This document shows positions 60,029 to 64,000 of a stretch of DNA of 64,000 nt, piece after piece (the first letter of the stretch is position 1; each line of letters begins with the position of its first letter). Source of the DNA: Blasia pusilla. Its lineage: Eukaryota > Marchantiophyta > Marchantiopsida > Blasiales. The notes beneath the pieces were generated by a model, which ran no database searches, had not been told where the DNA came from, and was given only the letters and a program-made list of their open reading frames with translations. The position numbers and the translations under genes are program-made. The stretch lies in the NCBI GenBank assembly GCA_050084515.1, contig CM114271.1:36270001-36334000 (forward strand), read 5' to 3'.

Positions 60029-60909
60029 TACTTCTTCTCTTGAAATTTTTGGCTTGGGTGAATATATGGGGGACTTCTCTAGAACTCACGGGAATGTCCA
60101 CCATTGGATGCACATAACGATGCATCATTTTCGTTACCCATAATAATCCTAATTTGTGTCAGCCCCATCATTATCCTAAAATGTGGAATCCCAAAATGAC
60201 ACGTGTGAGGTGCTAGAAAATCAAGAGAATATTTTCTAATAATACTATAAGGGTAATGAGAAGGGTTCCTATATTGTTTTTAGACATCCTTCTCCATAAT
60301 CCTACTAGACTTCTTTGGCTATTTATCATGCCTTTAATTTTTTCCCCGTAATTCCATCTAAGGGCCCATACATTAGGAGCGGTAAGAGGAGAGGAGAGAG
60401 GAAACTATTATGAACCCAAAGAGATCATTTTTTGAAGGGAGGTTCCCGTGATTTGAAGAGAGATTCCTATGATTGGAAGAGAGGGAGTAAATTTTTTTCA
60501 TATTCTACATTTATGTTCCATTTTCTTAGTCACTTCCTCAACATGGTTTCTTCCTCTTCCCCACTATGACAACCTGTTTGAGTTCAATAGGTTGCACCAT
60601 ACATGAAACAATCTTGTATCGAATGATTACTCAGTACATAGTTACAAAATTGGAAACTTCATTGGAAGTACAAATATGGAACAATTCACTTTTTCAGACC
60701 TTGGATGGAAAAAGTGAAAAAGAGATCATTTAAGCACATTGATGAAAGTTCAAGTTCATAGTGAACACTTTGGCATTTCCAAACTACACTCTGAGACTTG
60801 ATGTTGCATCCTTATAGTGGCTTGTTTAGGATACTACACACTTCCTTCATGGAAAATTTTTAGGTTGGTGGATTCCTACTCCTAGGGCTGAGTCTCTTAA
60901 CGCTAAGAA

Positions 60910-61794
60910 CTAAACATAATACATGTGCTTACAAGGGAAGTACCCTTTCCCACTTATCTCTCTTTGGACAAAGATATCATACGAACACGTGGGAAAGCGA
61001 CAGATGTTGAAAATGTATACCCAAGAAACACTTGAATTCGTGGTGTTGTTCCTCACCCGATATGTTCTTCCTATTTCATTCCCACTATGCACAACTTTTG
61101 TGGCAATGACTTCCATGTTAGCCTTCCAAGATGATGCGATTTGCTTTGCACTCTCCTCCGATCGCCTAAACATTCTATTCCTCTTCACCTCATTTCTAGA
61201 TTGAAAGAGAAATAGCGGATTGAGATCATCCATCTTTTCAAGATACAAGTTGGCATCAATCTTAGGTTGGATCCGAAATGCAAATGACTTTATAATGTGA
61301 ACGTGTTTGAAATTCCCCCCGTCTCCCAGCCTAAACCTTGAGCTTGTTAAATTGTGCACTTCATCATGAGTATAGTTGGTACCTTCATAAATGGGTCAAT
61401 TCGTGAGGGTATTCCTTGGAGCTCCAATGAAAGCTGGGTATGATTTTCTAAACGCACATGATTCATTTGGACATAAGAAGTAATTCAATTGATCGCATGT
61501 CCTTGTAAATCGATCAAAGGATTTTAGCCTCCAGAACTCTGGAAGTGGTCGACTTGTCCTTGTATAGTTCATATTTAGGGATATGCCGCACACTCTCCTT
61601 ATTCCATCAAATCCTGCCCTATAGGTAGGTCCACATCCAAGGTTGCTTCGAGAAATATGCCAACTTTTGAGATTGCAATCCGCCTCTATGACAGGACTCC
61701 CATATTGTTGAACAACCCTCAAGCTAGGATAACGGGAATCCCCAAGAATAGAAGAATTCATAAATAAGACATTCATGAATTTTGCGGAAGACAC
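60910..61794 (-). pseudogene. SWIM-like zinc-binding frame, possibly transposase-derived
   Basis: One minus-strand frame of about 295 codons with a single stop (61396). Its C-terminus, YRVRNNTTNSSVSWVY then ICRFPTCSYD and GYFPCKHMYYV, resembles a SWIM zinc finger (CxC...CxH) with one Cys replaced, as found at the end of MULE/FAR1-type transposases. Upstream it has SWHISRSNLGCGP, PEFWRLKSFDRF and RNRMFRRSEESAKQIASSW, which I do not recognise. It has no ATG near its start, so exons or truncation are likely. A transposase origin is an inference from the SWIM-like tail. Confidence 0.35.
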
Positions 61795-62474
61795 TCCAAC
61801 TCAAACTTGGGAGCTATTCTGGTGTTTTTGAATACCTTGGTTGGGTGATTTCATTTTCCAGATCAATCATTGGATTTGTTCCTCGTGTTGATGCTTGACT
61901 TGTCTAAAGTCAAAGTACTTACATGGTCTCAAGGGGTCTCTCTCAAATTGCTCTACCACCATTTGAATGGAACATCTTGAAACACGCCCACAAATGCCCC
62001 CACCACTATGGACTTCTCTCTCGAGAAGAGTTATGGCAACGCATCAATTCAAGGCTCCGACATACATTTTCTCATTTCCTGATCTCACAATGGCCCTAAT
62101 TTAGAGCTCATAAATTGAAGGGCATTTTCCTTTGATGATACCCTTTGTGAGAAAGATATGGGAATGCTTTTGATTGTAATATTACCCTAGCCTAGTCTTG
62201 TTGGCATGCTTGAACAAGGTAGATTCTTTAGCATGATTGTGATGACCTCCAAGATGAATGGACACTCTTGGATCCAATTATCTTTGGGCAAAGGGAATTT
62301 CCATGAATGTTGAATCCTTGCAAATAGTATTTTTTTAAGTGAGGGCGAAGCACAGAACGTTAAGATGTCAAATTGAGGGGATTGCAACCCGTGGGAATTC
62401 GACAAGTTGAAACATGTTGCAACCTATTTAAAGTCAATGAGTTACAGAGGAGAAATATTTGCAACCTTTTGGAT

Positions 62475-62720
62475 TGAGACAAGTTGCAATAACATATTAC
62501 GAACATAATTTTCTTGCAATACGTCAAAATTTGATAAGTTGGAAACTTATGCACCATGTCTAAAACCGATGGGTAACACAAGACTAAGATTTGCAACTCG
62601 TCAGATTTAGATAAGTTGCACCAACATATCCAAACACAATTTTATTGCAACCCATTCAAAATCAACAAGTTGAAAACTTATGCAACATGTCTATATCTGA
62701 CAAGTTGTACAAGACAATTT
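62475..62720. repeat. Tandem repeat, unit about 130 bp
   Basis: Two units share A.AAGTTGCA..AACATAT, AACA.AATTTT.TTGCAA, TCAAAAT..A.AAGTTG.AAACTTATGCA and CATGTCTA. Fragments of the unit (GACAAGTTG) extend on both sides. Diverged and non-coding. Confidence 0.7.
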
Positions 62721-62735
62721 TGTACGGACAAAGGA

Positions 62736-62825
62736 TAACTTCTTACAGAATTTGACTTGCATCAACCACGTCTGCTGCAGTTAGAAGATCCGTCCTTACT
62801 CGAAGAAAGACTCTCAACACGAGAA
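62736..62825 (+). repeat. Direct repeat with 63166-63256
   Basis: Both copies read ..CTT.TTA.AG..TT..ACTTGCATCAACCAC.TCT.CTGCAG.TAGA...TCCG.CCTTACTC.A.GAAAG.CTCTC.ACACGA. The second copy lies directly before the gag remnant at the right edge, so the repeat may be the leader or LTR part of that element. Confidence 0.8.
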
Positions 62826-63259
62826 CGTGAAGATTCTCTTCGTAGATAGGCACTGGTTTACTAGCTATCTAGTTTACCACTTTGGGAAGACATTCATGAA
62901 ACAGGTCATACAATCTCCAACTCCGATAATTCACCTATTGTCACATATGGAAGGATAAGGGATTGTACGTTATATGTTCTTGTATAGCGATCCATGGATG
63001 TTAAGAGGCCTGCTTGAGTAGGATTTAACACTAGTTGTGTTATTTTTCTTTTATACAAATTTTGGGGTTCCATGTTATGAAGAAGTGATTGCCTCGGCAC
63101 TACCTTTCGTGATTCCTGTCGTGAGAGAATGAAAGGTTTACATAATAATTTTATACTGAAAAAGGAGAAATTCTTATAGACTTCAACTTGCATCAACCAC
63201 ATCTACTGCAGCTAGAGGGTCCGCCCTTACTCAATGAAAGGCTCTCGACACGATAATGG

Positions 63260-64000
63260 ACCCCTACGCGGTTCAACCCTTTTATGGCATGGAAGGGATT
63301 ATTCTAGTACTTTGAGGGTCCGTCGATGGATGATTACATGGAGTTCTGATCTCTATACTCTGTAGAGATTGATGCCTGTAGGGTGTATTGGGCTCCAAGG
63401 TATGTGTCCATTAGTGGCCGTGAGGCGTATGATGGGATAGTGAGAGCGGAGAGACCTTCACCATCAGCCTGGGGACTAGATGGAGAGGATGGTAGTGAGA
63501 GTGGTGAGGTGGCAGAGACCTCTCGTGGTAGATGACCACCAAGTTTTAGTCCTACAATGGAGTTCTTCCGACAATTGGGGAGGAGCTACCAGGGCGTGCG
63601 GACCGACAAACTGAAGAGTCTACAAGATTTCCATAGGAGATCGAGTGAGAGTCCAAGGGATGCATTCACGCACATGCGACAGTTGATCGTTGTCACATAT
63701 GGGGTGATTGAGGCGTAGTCAATACAGTATTGGTACGTGGTGCTAGACGAGGAGCTACGGAGGAGAGTTTGCATTGCGATGTTGCTTCACATGGCAAAGT
63801 CCACATTGAAGGTGGTCTTTGAGTTGTCTGAGCGCGTAGAGCTCAACATGAGGGAGGAGTAGGTGGTGACCACAGGATTTTCGTAGGATTCAACGGGTCG
63901 CTGAGTAGGAGTAGACCCATAGATATCCCAATATGCATTTGTACCATGAGAGCGGGCCGGTGGGCCTAAAGAGCAGGGCCGGTATTGTAAGCTGATGAGG
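63260..64000 (+). pseudogene. Gag of a second, related Gypsy element (runs off window)
   Basis: Plus-strand frames match the gag at 22770-23330: FNPFMAWKG, YFEGPSMDDYMEF, SFSPTMEFFRQLGRSYQGVR, SLQDFHRRSSESPRDAFTHMRQLI, SIQYWYVVLDEELRRRV, VVFELSERVELNMREE. A possible zinc-knuckle start (RYCKLMR) is at the last bases. In-frame stops include 63341, 63531 and 63717. Whether this copy also has a methyltransferase is decided outside the window. Confidence 0.82.

Larger units (their letters stand above)
58989..60909. other. SHOC1 upstream region and spacer
   Basis: No supported gene. The SHOC1 promoter should lie at its left end. The stretch contains a snapback structure with a G-box (59585-59672) and a palindrome (59994-60028). 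Beyond 60130 it is AT-rich and featureless. Confidence 0.5.
61795..63259. other. Intergenic with diverged repeats
   Basis: No supported gene. It holds a tandem repeat (62475-62720) and one copy of a direct repeat (62736-62825, partner 63166-63256). Confidence 0.5.

Overview
This is nuclear DNA from a plant, most probably a seed-free land plant (bryophyte, lycophyte or fern grade); the lineage is an inference. The evidence is three spliced or plant-type nuclear genes (mitochondrial lipoyl synthase, a group C7 Raf-like kinase, the meiotic crossover protein SHOC1) in a background of decayed retroelements: Ty1/Copia, Ty3/Gypsy and an unusual non-LTR element. Splice sites follow GT..AG, and there is no operon organisation.

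Layout. 1-2435: 5' part of a Copia element on the minus strand (LTR, iMet-type primer-binding site, decayed gag and pre-integrase region). 2436-8183: AT-rich sequence with diverged duplications. 8184-12392 (minus): four-exon lipoyl synthase gene. 13866-14107: 65-bp minisatellite. 16712-18025 (minus): single-exon C7 Raf-like MAPKKK. About 20502-29945: a Gypsy element whose pol frame carries a DNMT3/DRM-like cytosine-5 DNA methyltransferase between protease and reverse transcriptase, and a PHD finger after the integrase; its 3' end (PHD finger plus LTR) has been inverted. About 30372-33650: non-LTR retrotransposon with N-terminal zinc finger, RT, CCHC knuckle and a probable restriction-like endonuclease, in one frame broken only by stops. 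33655-34200: Gypsy RT fragment. 34363-35364: small decayed multi-exon gene. 36450-37430: tandem repeats. 40790-41300: LTR-like sequence. 41818-44800: second, more decayed copy of the non-LTR element with a 1-kb insertion. 45870-45980: two long adjacent palindromes. 46092-46190: U6 snRNA pseudogene. 51348-58988 (minus): seven-exon SHOC1 gene. 60910-61794: SWIM-like, possibly transposase-derived frame. 63260-64000: gag of a second element related to the methyltransferase-bearing Gypsy.

The host genes are functionally unrelated: lipoate cofactor synthesis in mitochondria, a cytosolic signalling kinase, and a meiotic class I crossover factor. The centre of interest is the Gypsy element that joins a chromatin writer (methyltransferase) and a probable chromatin reader (PHD finger) to a retrotransposon polyprotein. 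Stops in this and the neighbouring elements are mostly explained by C-to-T or G-to-A changes, as expected in cytosine-methylated DNA. All calls come from reading the sequence; no database search was run.
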